Shown here piece by piece: positions 23,810 through 32,534 of a DNA stretch of 64,000 nucleotides. Position 1 is the stretch's first letter. Each line of letters begins with the position of its first letter. This DNA is from Streptomyces sp. P9-A2 (lineage in GTDB: Bacteria > Actinomycetota > Actinomycetes > Streptomycetales > Streptomycetaceae), in contig NZ_JAZIFX010000001.1 of NCBI RefSeq assembly GCF_036634175.1, forward strand, positions 3,782,001 to 3,846,000, read 5' to 3'. The position numbers and the translations under genes were made by a program. The notes beneath the pieces were generated by a model. That model was not told the DNA's origin, searched no databases, and was given only the letters and a program-made list of their open reading frames with translations.

Positions 23810-25210
23810 TCAGCCGGCGACGCGGCCCAGGGCGTACACCGCCGGTGCCGCCGCGGCCAGGGGCAGAGCCACTCCCGCGGTGAAGTGGACGAACCGGGAC
23901 GGGTAGTCGTAGCTCGCGGCACGGTGGCCGATCAGGGCGCAGGCCGCCGCGCCCGCGCCGATCAGCGCGCCCGAGGCGCCGAACTCCGTCACCCCGCCGG
24001 CCAGCGCACCCGCACCGGCCGCCACGAGCAGCGCGGCCACCACGGACACCGGCGTCGGCAACGGCAGTGCCCGCGCCACGACCGCCGCCGCCACCGCGAT
24101 CCCGCCGACGGTCACCGCGTCGGCGCCGGCCGCCAGGTAGCCGCTCGCCACGATCGCCAGCGCGGCCGCGGCCACCGTCGCCGTCAGGCCGTACATCCGC
24201 TCGTCGGGATCCGCGTGCGACCGGAGCTGGAGCACCAGCGACAGCAGCACCCACACGCCGAGCGTGCCGAGAATGGCCGACGGTGACCGGTCGGACGCGA
24301 GCAGTGCCACGTCCGCGACCAGCGCCCCGAGGAAGCCCAGGGCGATGCCCTGGCGCGCGGGCCACATGCCGTTCAGCCGGAACCAGCCGGCCGCGGTGAG
24401 TCCCTGGAGGGCCACCAGCGGCACGAGCAGGGCGTACGTACCCAGCGCCGCCCCGCCGGCGAGCAGCAGCCCCAGCAGCGCGGTGAGCGCCGCCGGCTGC
24501 ATGCCGGGCTCGATGATCGGCGAACGCCCTTCCGCGCGGGCACGCTGCGCGTCCGTGACCCGGGCGTTCCCGGCAAGGGTGGCGGGCCCGTACCCGGAAC
24601 CGCCCGAGGCCTCGGGGGCCGAGGGCGCGACAGGCGGGGCGGGCGCGGCGGACGCGACAGGCGGGGCGGGCGCGGCGGAGGCGGGCGGGGGCATGGCACC
24701 AGCACCAGCACCAGCACCAGCACCAGCACCAGGATGGGTATCGGGGATCGGTGCCCCGTGGGTGGAGGCCACCCCGTACCCCGCGTACACCGCGGGTCCG
24801 CCGAGCGCGCCGCCGTCACCCCGACCCGCGTATCCGGCATGTCCCGGAGGGGTCTGCGAAGACTGCGGGGCGGCAGGGGAGTGCTGCGGAGGCTGTCCGG
24901 TGTGCTGGGGCAGGTACGACGTCTCCTCCGCGGCCGTCGGCGGGACCGGGGGCTGCATCTGCGTCTCCCAGGTCTGTCCCTGCCACTGCTGCGTGTACTG
25001 CTGGGCGGCGTGCGGATCGTCGTACGCCTGCTGCGGCCCCCCGGGCCACGCCGGCGACGGCCCCTGCGCCTGGTCTTCAGGCCGCTGATGCCGGGACTGA
25101 TGCCGAGGCCGGGGCCGGCCGTAGGGGTCGGGGTCGTAGGGGTCGTGGCCCTCGTGACCCTCGCGGCGCCCGTCGTACCCGTCGTAGCCCTGATGCGGCT
25201 GGTTGGTCAT
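23810..25210 (-). CDS. multi-pass membrane protein with long disordered N-terminus
   Basis: 466 residues. The first about 210 are low complexity: Tyr/Gly/His/Asp-rich, then Gln/Pro-rich, then a G-A repeat (GAGAGAGAGAGA) and Pro/Ala repeats. The C-terminal about 240 residues form 8-10 transmembrane helices (ALLGLLLAGGAALGTYALLV, GVWVLLSLVLQL, GGIAVAAAVVARALPLP). Conserved in Streptomyces as far as I recall, function unknown. It starts 4 bp after the MoaD/ThiS gene stop, so the two are co-transcribed. Confidence 0.75.
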   Translation of the reverse strand: MTNQPHQGYDGYDGRREGHEGHDPYDPDPYGRPRPRHQSRHQRPEDQAQGPSPAWPGGPQQAYDDPHAAQQYTQQWQGQTWETQMQPPVPPTAAEETSYLPQHTGQPPQHSPAAPQSSQTPPGHAGYAGRGDGGALGGPAVYAGYGVASTHGAPIPDTHPGAGAGAGAGAGAMPPPASAAPAPPVASAAPAPPVAPSAPEASGGSGYGPATLAGNARVTDAQRARAEGRSPIIEPGMQPAALTALLGLLLAGGAALGTYALLVPLVALQGLTAAGWFRLNGMWPARQGIALGFLGALVADVALLASDRSPSAILGTLGVWVLLSLVLQLRSHADPDERMYGLTATVAAAALAIVASGYLAAGADAVTVGGIAVAAAVVARALPLPTPVSVVAALLVAAGAGALAGGVTEFGASGALIGAGAAACALIGHRAASYDYPSRFVHFTAGVALPLAAAAPAVYALGRVAG

Positions 25211-25213
25211 CGC

Positions 25214-25468
25214 TCACCCTCCTGCGAACGGCGGGAGCACCTCGACCGTGCCGCCGTCGGCCAGCCGTACCGTCTCATGTGCGCGGGTGCCCACGGGATC
25301 ACTGTCGACGAGGAACGAGCATCGCCGCAGGACACGGGTGAGTTCGCCCGGGTGCCGCTCGCGCACCGTGTCCAGCGCGTCGGCGAGCGTGACCGCCTCG
25401 TACGACTCCTCGGCCACCCCGGCCGCGGCCTTGGCGGCGGCCCAGTACCGCACCGTGACCTTTGCCAT
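25214..25468 (-). CDS. MoaD/ThiS-family sulfur carrier protein
   Basis: 84 residues of beta-grasp type: VTVRYWAAAKAAAGVAEES at the start, FLVDSDPVG in the middle and the C-terminal Gly-Gly (PPFAGG) that is adenylated and thiocarboxylated by an E1-like enzyme. It serves molybdopterin, thiamine or thio-metabolite synthesis; the length and internal sequence favour MoaD. ATG 25468 with gaggaacc upstream. First gene of a two-gene unit with the membrane protein. Confidence 0.88.
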   Translation of the reverse strand: MAKVTVRYWAAAKAAAGVAEESYEAVTLADALDTVRERHPGELTRVLRRCSFLVDSDPVGTRAHETVRLADGGTVEVLPPFAGG

Positions 25469-25990
25469 CTGCTGGTTCCTCAATCGTTTGACAGTGAACA
25501 CGGTCAGGCTAGCCCGCCCGGGCCACCACCCGTTCCCCATCCGGTACGGCAGCCCGTCGGGGGCCGCGTTCTCCACCTGACCCGGGTCCCATGCCCGTGG
25601 AGGGGGAAGGGGGAAGGTCGCCACGGCCCCGTGCCGTGCGAACGCCCGCGCGCCCCGCCATGCCGCGCCCCGCCATGCACGCGGTCGGTCCACGCGCCGT
25701 ACACGCGGCCGGTCCACGCGGCCGGTCCACGCCCCCCGTGAACCCGCGCGCGATCACGAACACGAGGTCACGGGAAGGCGGCCGCGAGGCATCCTTCCCG
25801 GTCGTCCTTTCGGCCGCAGCCGGGTTGTATACGAAATTGATCCGCACGCCGTCCACCGTGCGCAAAGACGTCCGAAAAGACGTACCGCCCCAGGTGACTT
25901 CACGCGTCACACCACGTGTCTTGAAATGCGGACCATTGAGGGAACGTGCCACATGACCTGACGGACCGGTGCCCATGTCGGCTATTCTCC
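25469..25990. other. about 520-bp intergenic region
   Basis: No gene is supported. The stretch 25650-25740 is a degenerate run of gcggtcc/acgcggccgg words. At the right end a promoter-like pair for the plus strand is visible: tgacgg about 18 nt before tattct (25984-25989), just ahead of the hairpin at 25998. Confidence 0.45.
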
Positions 25991-26034
25991 TGAGGAGAGG
26001 ACTCGGGCAGTGAAGCCCCCGAGTCCTTTTGTGC
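25990..26034 (+). ncRNA. candidate short RNA or attenuated leader ending in a T-rich terminator
   Basis: A promoter-like tattct (25984-25989) would start RNA at about 25995. The hairpin aggactcggg / cccgagtcct (25998-26007 with 26018-26027) is followed by ttttgtgcttt, a U-run that is rare in this GC-rich genome and marks a genuine intrinsic terminator. No coding sequence fits between. It may be a small RNA, or attenuation of the transcript leading to glnR 280 bp downstream. Not matched to a named RNA. Confidence 0.45.
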
Positions 26035-26109
26035 TTTCGGGAGCGTTGTATACGACGTGGGAAACCGCCGGTGTACGGGCCGTCGAAACGCACGAAGCAG
26101 TGCCGTAAA

Positions 26110-26137
26110 CTCCCCCATTGCCCTAATGGCGTGGGAG
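26110..26137 (+). repeat. intergenic hairpin ahead of glnR
   Basis: ctccc-ccatt-gccct-aatgg-cgt-gggag: two stacked stems (26110-26119 with 26125-26137). Similar ccctaatggcgtgggaggtgcc stretches recur between Streptomyces genes, as I recall, so this may be a dispersed element. Confidence 0.45.
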
Positions 26138-26175
26138 GTGCCCCCATCGCAGGGACCGAGGAGAGACCAGACGTT

Positions 26176-26307
26176 ATGGGCGAGCGAACCGTGCACGTAC
26201 GAATGACGACCCGGTCGTGGGCAGCACCGCGACCCGAGCCCCGGGACCAGGACCGCGTCCGTGTCCGTGTCCGTGTCCTCGACGGACCCGAGGGAGGGGT
26301 GCGATGA
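26176..26307 (+). CDS. 43-residue Arg-rich upstream ORF coupled to glnR
   Basis: ATG 26176 to TGA 26307; the stop overlaps the glnR start (ATGA at 26304), so ribosomes ending here could reinitiate on glnR. The peptide is basic with a repeated R-V-R-V-R-V tract and has no recognisable fold. gaggagag lies about 10 nt upstream of its ATG. It may be a regulatory uORF rather than a functional protein. Confidence 0.5.
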   Translation: MGERTVHVRMTTRSWAAPRPEPRDQDRVRVRVRVLDGPEGGVR

Positions 26308-27104
26308 GTTCACTGCTCCTGCTGACCAACGCCCTCCAGCCGTCGGCGGAGGTGCTCCCCGCCCTCGGCCTGCTGCTCCACCATGTGCGCGTGGCCCCCG
26401 CCGAGGGACCCGCCCTGGTCGACACCCCCGGCGCCGACGTCATCCTCGTCGACGGCCGGCGCGACCTCCCACAGGTCCGCAACCTGTGCCAGCTGCTGCG
26501 GTCCACCGGCCCCGGCTGCCCCCTCGTCCTCGTGGTGACCGAGGGCGGCCTCGCCGCCGTCACCGCGGAGTGGGGCATCGACGACGTCCTCCTCGACACG
26601 GCGGGACCGGCGGAGGTGGAGGCCCGGCTGCGGCTCGCCATGGGCCGGCAGCAGATCGTCGGCGACGACTCCCCCATGGAGATCCGCAACGGCGACCTGT
26701 CCGTCGACGAGGCGACCTACAGCGCCAAGCTCAAGGGCCGCGTCCTCGATCTCACGTTCAAGGAGTTCGAGCTCCTGAAGTACCTCGCCCAGCACCCCGG
26801 CCGCGTCTTCACCCGCGCCCAGCTGCTGCAGGAGGTCTGGGGCTACGACTACTTCGGCGGCACCCGGACGGTCGACGTCCACGTACGGCGCCTGCGCGCC
26901 AAGCTCGGCCCCGAGCACGAGTCGCTGATCGGCACCGTGCGGAACGTGGGTTACCGATTCGTTACGCCGGAGAAGGGCGAGCGGGCCGCCGAGGAGGCCA
27001 AGGCGAAGGCCGGCCGGCAGCAGGCCGGGTCCGGCCGCCAAAAGGCGGCGGATGCGGACGAGACGGCCCCCCTGGACGCCGCCGAGGCCCCGACCCAGGC
27101 GTGA
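26304..27104 (+). CDS. glnR: GlnR, global nitrogen response regulator
   Basis: 266 residues. OmpR-type orphan regulator: an atypical receiver domain ([14 protein letters not shown], then [20 protein letters not shown]) and a winged helix ([59 protein letters not shown]). The sequence matches S. coelicolor GlnR as I remember it. It controls glnA, amtB, nirB and other nitrogen genes and competes with PhoP. No kinase partner is adjacent, consistent with the orphan status. ATG 26304 with gggagggg upstream, overlapping the micro-ORF stop. The C-terminal about 40 residues are a low-complexity Lys/Ala/Gln tail. Confidence 0.93.
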   Translation: MSSLLLLTNALQPSAEVLPALGLLLHHVRVAPAEGPALVDTPGADVILVDGRRDLPQVRNLCQLLRSTGPGCPLVLVVTEGGLAAVTAEWGIDDVLLDTAGPAEVEARLRLAMGRQQIVGDDSPMEIRNGDLSVDEATYSAKLKGRVLDLTFKEFELLKYLAQHPGRVFTRAQLLQEVWGYDYFGGTRTVDVHVRRLRAKLGPEHESLIGTVRNVGYRFVTPEKGERAAEEAKAKAGRQQAGSGRQKAADADETAPLDAAEAPTQA

Positions 27105-27199
27105 ACGGCATCCGCACGAGCGCCGCACCCGCCCACGCGAGCCGTTTCCGTGCTGTTCACAAGGTCGTTCACGCTCTGCCCCGACCGGTTATATCCGCG

Positions 27200-27205
27200 T
27201 AGACT
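27200..27205 (+). promoter_or_regulatory. -10 element of a leaderless transcript (LacI gene)
   Basis: tagact, 6 nt, then GTG 27212; no ribosome site. Strong leaderless pattern. Confidence 0.6.
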
Positions 27206-27211
27206 CCGCGC

Positions 27212-28234
27212 GTGGCCAAGGTGACTAGGGATGATGTGGCGCGGCTGGCGGGTACTTCCACCGCCGTCGTCAGCTATGTCATCAACAACGGACCGAGGCC
27301 GGTCGCCCCGGCCACGCGCGAACGCGTACTCGCCGCGATCAAGGAACTGGGGTACCGGCCGGACCGGGTCGCCCAGGCCATGGCGTCGCGGCGTACGGAT
27401 CTCATAGGTTTGATCGTGCCGGACGCGCGCCAGCCCTTCTTCGGGGAAATGGCGCACGCGGTCGAACAGGCCGCGTCCGAGCGCGGAAAAATGGTGCTGG
27501 TCGGGAACTCCGACTACGTGGCCGAGCGCGAGGTCCACTATCTGCGGGCGTTCCTCGGTATGCGTGTCTCCGGACTGATCCTGGTCAGCCACGCGCTGAA
27601 CGACCTCGCCGCCGCGGAGATAGACGCCTGGGACGCCCGGATGGTCCTGCTGCACGAGCGCCCCGAGGCCATCGACGACGTCGCCGTCGTCACCGACGAC
27701 CTCGGCGGCGCCCAGCTCGCCGTCCGCCACCTGCTGGAGCACGGCAACGCGTATGTCGCCTGCGTCGGCGGCACCGCGGAGACCCCCGCGGTGGGCGACC
27801 CCGTCTCCGACCACGTCGAGGGCTGGCGACGGGCCATGGAGGACGCGGGTGTCCCGACCGAGGGCCGCCTCTTCGAGGCCCCGTACAACCGCTACGACGC
27901 CTATCAGGTCGGGCTCGGCATCCTCTCCGGGCCGGACCGCCCGCCCGCGATCTTCTGCTCCACCGACGACCAGGCCATCGGCGTGCTGCGCGCGGCACGC
28001 GAGCTGCGCATCGACGTGCCCGGCGAGCTGGCGGTCGTCGGGTTCGACGACATCAAGGAGGCGGCGCTCACCGACCCGCCGATGACGACGGTCGCCTCCG
28101 ACCGCTCGGCGATGGCGCGCACGGCGGTCGACCTCGTCCTCGACGACGGGCTGCGGGTGGCCGGCTCGCAGCGCGAGCGGCTGAAGATCTTCCCGTCCGA
28201 ACTGGTGATCCGCCGCTCCTGCGGCTGTGGGTAG
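27212..28234 (+). CDS. LacI/GalR-family transcriptional repressor
   Basis: 340 residues. N-terminal HTH ([21 protein letters not shown]) with the hinge helix region ([20 protein letters not shown]), then a periplasmic-binding-protein-like sugar domain with [36 protein letters not shown] and [20 protein letters not shown]. It ends with Cys residues (RRSCGCG). Binds a sugar-like effector; no transport or sugar genes are adjacent, so the target is unknown. Follows glnR in the conserved order. Confidence 0.92.
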   Translation: MAKVTRDDVARLAGTSTAVVSYVINNGPRPVAPATRERVLAAIKELGYRPDRVAQAMASRRTDLIGLIVPDARQPFFGEMAHAVEQAASERGKMVLVGNSDYVAEREVHYLRAFLGMRVSGLILVSHALNDLAAAEIDAWDARMVLLHERPEAIDDVAVVTDDLGGAQLAVRHLLEHGNAYVACVGGTAETPAVGDPVSDHVEGWRRAMEDAGVPTEGRLFEAPYNRYDAYQVGLGILSGPDRPPAIFCSTDDQAIGVLRAARELRIDVPGELAVVGFDDIKEAALTDPPMTTVASDRSAMARTAVDLVLDDGLRVAGSQRERLKIFPSELVIRRSCGCG

Positions 28235-28393
28235 CACCGGACCTCCGGCCGACCCCTCCCCCGTCTTCACCGGACGGTCCCGCCGTCTCCCTTCGGACGG
28301 CCCCACCGTCTTTATATCGGGCATACAAGGTTCTGTCGGACTTCTCAGCGGGCACTCAGGGTGCTCTCATCGTCGGGCGCCAGGCTCGTCGGC

Positions 28394-29860
28394 ATGACCG
28401 AGAGCCATCGCCGCAGCAGCGAGTACGAGAGTCCCCGGACGGGCGGCCACCAGCCCGGCGCCTCCCCCGTGAACCCGGAGTGGCCGGCCCCGCCGGCGTA
28501 CGCACCGGGGCAGCCGACCACCGCCGCACACCCGGCGGACCCGGCGGACCCGGTGACGGCAACACAACCGCTGCCGGCGACGGACCCGATGACGGCGACG
28601 CAGCCGATCGCTGCCGTGCACCCGACGGACCCCGCGGACCCGGTGACGGCAACACAACCGCTGCCGACGACGGACCCGATGACGGCGACGCAGCCGATCG
28701 CTGCCGTGCACCCGACGGACCCCGCGGACCCGGTGACGGCAACACAACCGCTGCCGACGACGGACCCGATGACGGCGACGCAGCCGATCGCTGCCGTGCA
28801 CCCGACGGACCCCGCGGACCCGGTGACGGCAACACAACCGCTGCCGACGACGGACCCGATGACGGCGACGCAGCCGATCGCTGCCGTGCACCCGACGGAC
28901 CCCGCGGGCCCGGCCCACGCCGGTTCGGCCCACGCGTCCGAGCCGGCCCCTCCCCGCTCCCGCCGGAAGCGGAACCGGGGCCCGGCCGTGCTGCTCGCCG
29001 CCGTGGCGATCGTGGCGGCGGCCGTGGGCGGCGGCACCGCGTACGGCATCCAGGAGCTGACCGGCGGCACCACCGTCGCGTCCGCCGGCGCGGCTGCCAC
29101 CAGTGTGGTGCCGACCGGCCAGAAGGGAACGGTGGCCGGTGTCGCCGAGGCGGTCGGCCCGAGCATCGTCGAGATCAACGCCGAGTCCGGCGCGGGGTCG
29201 TCCACCGGATCCGGCGTGATCATCACGGACGACGGCGAGATCATCACCAACAACCACGTCATCGCCGGTGCCTCGTCCGTCGAGGTGCGGACCGGCGACG
29301 GGAAGACGTACACCGCGGACGTCGTCGGCACGGAGAGCTCGAAGGACCTCGCGCTGATCAAGCTGCGGGACGCCTCGGGCCTGACGGCGGCCACCCTCGG
29401 CGACTCGGACCAGGTGCGGGTCGGTGACGAGGTCGTGGCGATCGGCTCCCCCGAGGGCCTGACCGGCACCGTCACCAGCGGCATCGTCTCGGCACTCGAC
29501 CGTGACGTGACCGTCTCCACGGACGAGAGCCAGGGACAGCGACAGCAGCAGGAACAGCAGCAGGGACAGCCCGGCGGCTGGCCGTTCGAGTTCGACGGCC
29601 AGGAGTTCAACGGCGACACCGGCGGGTCCACGACGACGTACAAGGCGATCCAGACCGACGCGTCCCTGAACCCCGGCAACTCCGGCGGCGCGCTGATCGA
29701 CATGAACGGCGACATCATCGGTATCAACTCCGCGATGTACTCGTCGAACGGCAGCGGTTCCTCCTCGGCCGACGCCGGCAGCGTGGGCCTGGGCTTCGCC
29801 ATCCCGTCCGACACGGTCAAGTCGGACCTCCCGACCCTGCGGGCCGGTTCCATGAACTGA
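28394..29860 (+). CDS. HtrA/DegP-like trypsin-type serine protease, PDZ-less, with repeat N-terminus
   Basis: 488 residues. Residues about 1-195 are cytoplasmic and disordered, with four 30-residue repeats (P-T-D-P-A-D-P-V-T-A-T-Q-P type). A transmembrane helix follows (AVLLAAVAIVAAAVGGGTAY). The extracytoplasmic trypsin fold has the catalytic His in NNHVIAGAS, Asp in SKDLALIKL and Ser in NPGNSGGALI. It stops right after GLGFAIPSDTV, so the PDZ domain usual in HtrA is missing. Directly upstream of a two-component system resembling mycobacterial MprAB, which neighbours an HtrA protease too, suggesting envelope-stress control. Confidence 0.9.
   Translation: MTESHRRSSEYESPRTGGHQPGASPVNPEWPAPPAYAPGQPTTAAHPADPADPVTATQPLPATDPMTATQPIAAVHPTDPADPVTATQPLPTTDPMTATQPIAAVHPTDPADPVTATQPLPTTDPMTATQPIAAVHPTDPADPVTATQPLPTTDPMTATQPIAAVHPTDPAGPAHAGSAHASEPAPPRSRRKRNRGPAVLLAAVAIVAAAVGGGTAYGIQELTGGTTVASAGAAATSVVPTGQKGTVAGVAEAVGPSIVEINAESGAGSSTGSGVIITDDGEIITNNHVIAGASSVEVRTGDGKTYTADVVGTESSKDLALIKLRDASGLTAATLGDSDQVRVGDEVVAIGSPEGLTGTVTSGIVSALDRDVTVSTDESQGQRQQQEQQQGQPGGWPFEFDGQEFNGDTGGSTTTYKAIQTDASLNPGNSGGALIDMNGDIIGINSAMYSSNGSGSSSADAGSVGLGFAIPSDTVKSDLPTLRAGSMN
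28531..28890 (+). repeat. 90-bp coding minisatellite, four copies
   Basis: Units at 28531, 28621, 28711 and 28801. Units 2-4 appear identical and unit 1 differs at a few bases. Each encodes 30 residues with two T-A-T-Q-P motifs, in frame within the protease N-terminus. A partial unit follows from 28891. Confidence 0.93.
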
Positions 29861-29894
29861 TGTGACGACGCGGCGCCCGCCCGAGGAGTCCGAC

Positions 29895-30089
29895 ATGATC
29901 CAGCAGATCCCGCAGGTCATCCACCAGGCGCCCGACGCCGGTACCGACCCCGCCGGTCTCGCCCTCGCGCTGGAGGTCGCGGCCGAGCTGCACGCGCCGG
30001 CACGGCGGGCACTGGAAGTCGCCCCGCACCCGGCCCACCGGAGGCCCGGCCCCGATCGCGGCGGCCACCGCCGTACCGTGCGCGGCTGA
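29895..30089 (+). CDS. possible 64-residue protein downstream of the protease
   Basis: ATG 29895 preceded by gaggagtccgac, a strong ribosome site. Begins MIQQIPQVIHQAPDAG, is Ala/Leu-rich in the middle and Arg/His/Pro-rich at the end, the latter looking like noncoding GC bias. Could be a real small protein of the protease unit or a chance frame. Confidence 0.4.
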   Translation: MIQQIPQVIHQAPDAGTDPAGLALALEVAAELHAPARRALEVAPHPAHRRPGPDRGGHRRTVRG

Positions 30090-30244
30090 CCCGCGGCCGA
30101 CCCACGGCCGACCGGAGCCGCCCGGAGCCGCCCGCGCCCCGGGGGATCGTGCGAGCCTGAGAGGCTGAAGTCCGCAGGCCCCGATTCCTGCCCCCGAGCA
30201 CTGCTCCCGCGCCCCCGCCCCGTGCAGACAGAGGAACCCGAGCC

Positions 30245-30979
30245 ATGAGCCCCGCAGAAGGCGACCGTGACCCCCAGCGCATCCTGATCGTCGACGACGA
30301 GCCGGCGGTGCGCGAAGCGCTCCGGCGCAGCCTCGCCTTCGAGGGGTACGGCACCGAGGTCGCCGTCGACGGCGCGGACGCCCTGGAGAAGGCGGCGGCC
30401 TACCGGCCCGACCTGATCGTCCTCGACATCCAGATGCCCAGGATGGACGGCCTGACCGCCGCCCGCCGCATCCGGGCCACCGGTGACACCACGCCCGTCC
30501 TGATGCTGACCGCCCGGGACACGGTCGGCGACCGGGTGACGGGACTGGACGCCGGGGCGGACGACTACCTGGTCAAGCCGTTCGAGCTGGACGAGCTGTT
30601 CGCCCGCATCCGCGCGCTGCTGCGCCGCAGCTCGTACGCGGCCGCCGTGGCCGGTGCCGACGAGGAGAACGACGTCCTCACCTTCGCCGACCTGCGCATG
30701 GACCTGTCGACCCGCGAGGTGACCCGGGGCTCGCGCCAGGTGGAGCTGACCCGTACGGAGTTCACGCTGCTGGAGATGTTCATGGCGCACCCGCGCCAGG
30801 TGCTCACGCGTGAGCAGATCCTGAAGGCGGTCTGGGGCTTCGACTTCGAGCCGTCGTCGAACTCCCTCGACGTGTACGTCATGTACCTGCGCCGCAAGAC
30901 CGAGGCGGGCGGCGAGCCGCGCCTGGTGCACACGGTGCGGGGCGTCGGCTACGCCCTGCGGCAGGGCGGCACGGAGTGA
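30245..30979 (+). CDS. OmpR-family response regulator (MprA-like)
   Basis: 244 residues. Receiver domain with [16 protein letters not shown], the phosphorylation site in [14 protein letters not shown] (Asp about 57) and KPFELDEL. The C-terminal winged helix has [42 protein letters not shown] and [10 protein letters not shown]. Its stop overlaps the start of the histidine kinase gene (GTGA). With the kinase it most likely responds to envelope stress and controls the upstream protease gene; this is inferred from the MprAB-PepD arrangement in mycobacteria. Confidence 0.93.
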   Translation: MSPAEGDRDPQRILIVDDEPAVREALRRSLAFEGYGTEVAVDGADALEKAAAYRPDLIVLDIQMPRMDGLTAARRIRATGDTTPVLMLTARDTVGDRVTGLDAGADDYLVKPFELDELFARIRALLRRSSYAAAVAGADEENDVLTFADLRMDLSTREVTRGSRQVELTRTEFTLLEMFMAHPRQVLTREQILKAVWGFDFEPSSNSLDVYVMYLRRKTEAGGEPRLVHTVRGVGYALRQGGTE

Positions 30980-32436
30980 ACAGGCTGGTCCGCAGGTACC
31001 GCTCGCTCCCGATCCGGGCGCGGCTGTCGCTGCTGGTGGCGGCGGCGGTCGCGTTCGCGGTGGCGGCGGTGTCGGTGACGTGCTGGTTCATCGTGCAGGG
31101 GAAGCTGTACGCGGAGCTCGACGACGACCTGCGGTCGTCGGTCGTCACGCTGGACGAGAACCAGCTCGCCAGAATCGTCGACACCTGCGGCCGGACGCCT
31201 TCGCAGACGGACGGCATCGGCCCGCAGAGCGGAAGCTACGGTCAGTTGGTGAGCACGGACGGCACCGTGTGCCTGCTGCCTTTCGCCTCGGCCCCGGTCA
31301 AGGTCACCGGCGGTGACAAGGACGTGGCGAAGGATCCGGACCCCCGCTCCGCACGGTTCCGCAACGGCTTCGACAGCGACGGTGACCAGGTACGTGTGCT
31401 GACCACCGCGGTCACCGTCGAGGTGCCCCTGGGCCAGGGAGTGGCCAACGGCTACGCCTATGTCGCCGCCGTTCCTCTCGACAGCACCCGGTCGACGCTC
31501 AACGACCTCGCCCTGATCCTGCTCCTCGTCTCCGGCGTCGGAGTACTGGGCGCGGCCGCCGCCGGCCTCGCGGTCGCCCGTGCGGGCCTGCGCCCCGTCG
31601 ACAAGCTCACCGAGGCCGTGGAACACGTGGCCCGCACGGAGGACCTGGACGTCCGCATCCCCGTCGAGGACGACGCCGAGGACGAGGTCGCCCGCCTCTC
31701 CCGCTCCTTCAACTCCATGACGTCCGCCCTGGCCAGCTCCCGCGACCTGCAACAGCAGCTCATCGCGGACGCCGGCCACGAGCTGCGCACCCCGCTCACC
31801 TCCCTGCGCACCAACATCGAACTCCTCACCCGCAGCGAGGAGATCGGCCGCCCGATCCCTCCCGACGACCGCAAGGCCCTGCTCGCCTCGGTGAAGGCGC
31901 AGATGACCGAACTGGCGTCGCTCATCGGCGACCTGCAGGAGCTGTCCCGCCCGGACACCGGCCAGCACGCCGACCGTGCGCCGATCGTCGCCTGGCAGGA
32001 CGTCCTGGAGTCGGCGCTGCGCCGCGCCCGGCTGCGCGGCCCGGACCTGACCGTCACGGCGGACGTCCGGCCGTGGTACGTCCGCGCGGAGCCCTCCGCG
32101 CTGGAGCGGGCCGTGGTCAACATCCTCGACAACGCGGTGAAGTTCAGCCCGGAGGGCGGCACGGTCGAGGTCCGCCTCGCCGACGGCGTCCTCACCGTCC
32201 GCGACCACGGGCCCGGCGTCACCGCCGACGAACTCCCCTACGTCTTCGACCGCTTCTGGCGCTCCCCGACCGCCCGCGCACTCCCCGGTTCGGGCCTCGG
32301 CCTGTCCATCGTGGCCCGCACGGTCCAGCAGGCGGGCGGCACCGTCACCCTGACCCGCGCCGAGGACGGCGCCGGGGGCACGACGGCCACGATCCGCCTC
32401 CCGGGGGCACCGACCCCGCCGCCCGAGGTGCCGTAG
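30976..32436 (+). CDS. sensor histidine kinase (MprB-like)
   Basis: 486 residues. TM1 near residues 16-38 ([18 protein letters not shown]), an extracytoplasmic sensor of about 140 residues, TM2 ([20 protein letters not shown]), a HAMP domain, the HisKA box [16 protein letters not shown] with the phosphorylated His, N-box [15 protein letters not shown]1 RDHGPGV and G2 [12 protein letters not shown] 30976 overlaps the regulator stop, so the two are made in coupled amounts. Confidence 0.93.
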   Translation: MNRLVRRYRSLPIRARLSLLVAAAVAFAVAAVSVTCWFIVQGKLYAELDDDLRSSVVTLDENQLARIVDTCGRTPSQTDGIGPQSGSYGQLVSTDGTVCLLPFASAPVKVTGGDKDVAKDPDPRSARFRNGFDSDGDQVRVLTTAVTVEVPLGQGVANGYAYVAAVPLDSTRSTLNDLALILLLVSGVGVLGAAAAGLAVARAGLRPVDKLTEAVEHVARTEDLDVRIPVEDDAEDEVARLSRSFNSMTSALASSRDLQQQLIADAGHELRTPLTSLRTNIELLTRSEEIGRPIPPDDRKALLASVKAQMTELASLIGDLQELSRPDTGQHADRAPIVAWQDVLESALRRARLRGPDLTVTADVRPWYVRAEPSALERAVVNILDNAVKFSPEGGTVEVRLADGVLTVRDHGPGVTADELPYVFDRFWRSPTARALPGSGLGLSIVARTVQQAGGTVTLTRAEDGAGGTTATIRLPGAPTPPPEVP

Positions 32437-32534
32437 CCGGAGGTTCCGCAGCCGGAGGGGGAGGGGCGGCAACTTTTCGGTGCCGGGCGGCGACCGACCG
32501 GCGACTCATCCCCCCACAAGGATCGGATCGCCGT

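Noticed and set aside
25504..26147. Overlapping small ORFs in the region upstream of glnR
   Set aside because: Low-complexity Arg/Pro-rich frames crossing the terminator at 25998; no starts with ribosome sites.
28531..28890. Regular repeats that might look like a CRISPR array
   Set aside because: Direct coding repeats of 90 bp without unique spacers.
28367..30931. 854-codon open frame on the minus strand
   Set aside because: Shadow of the protease and response regulator genes.
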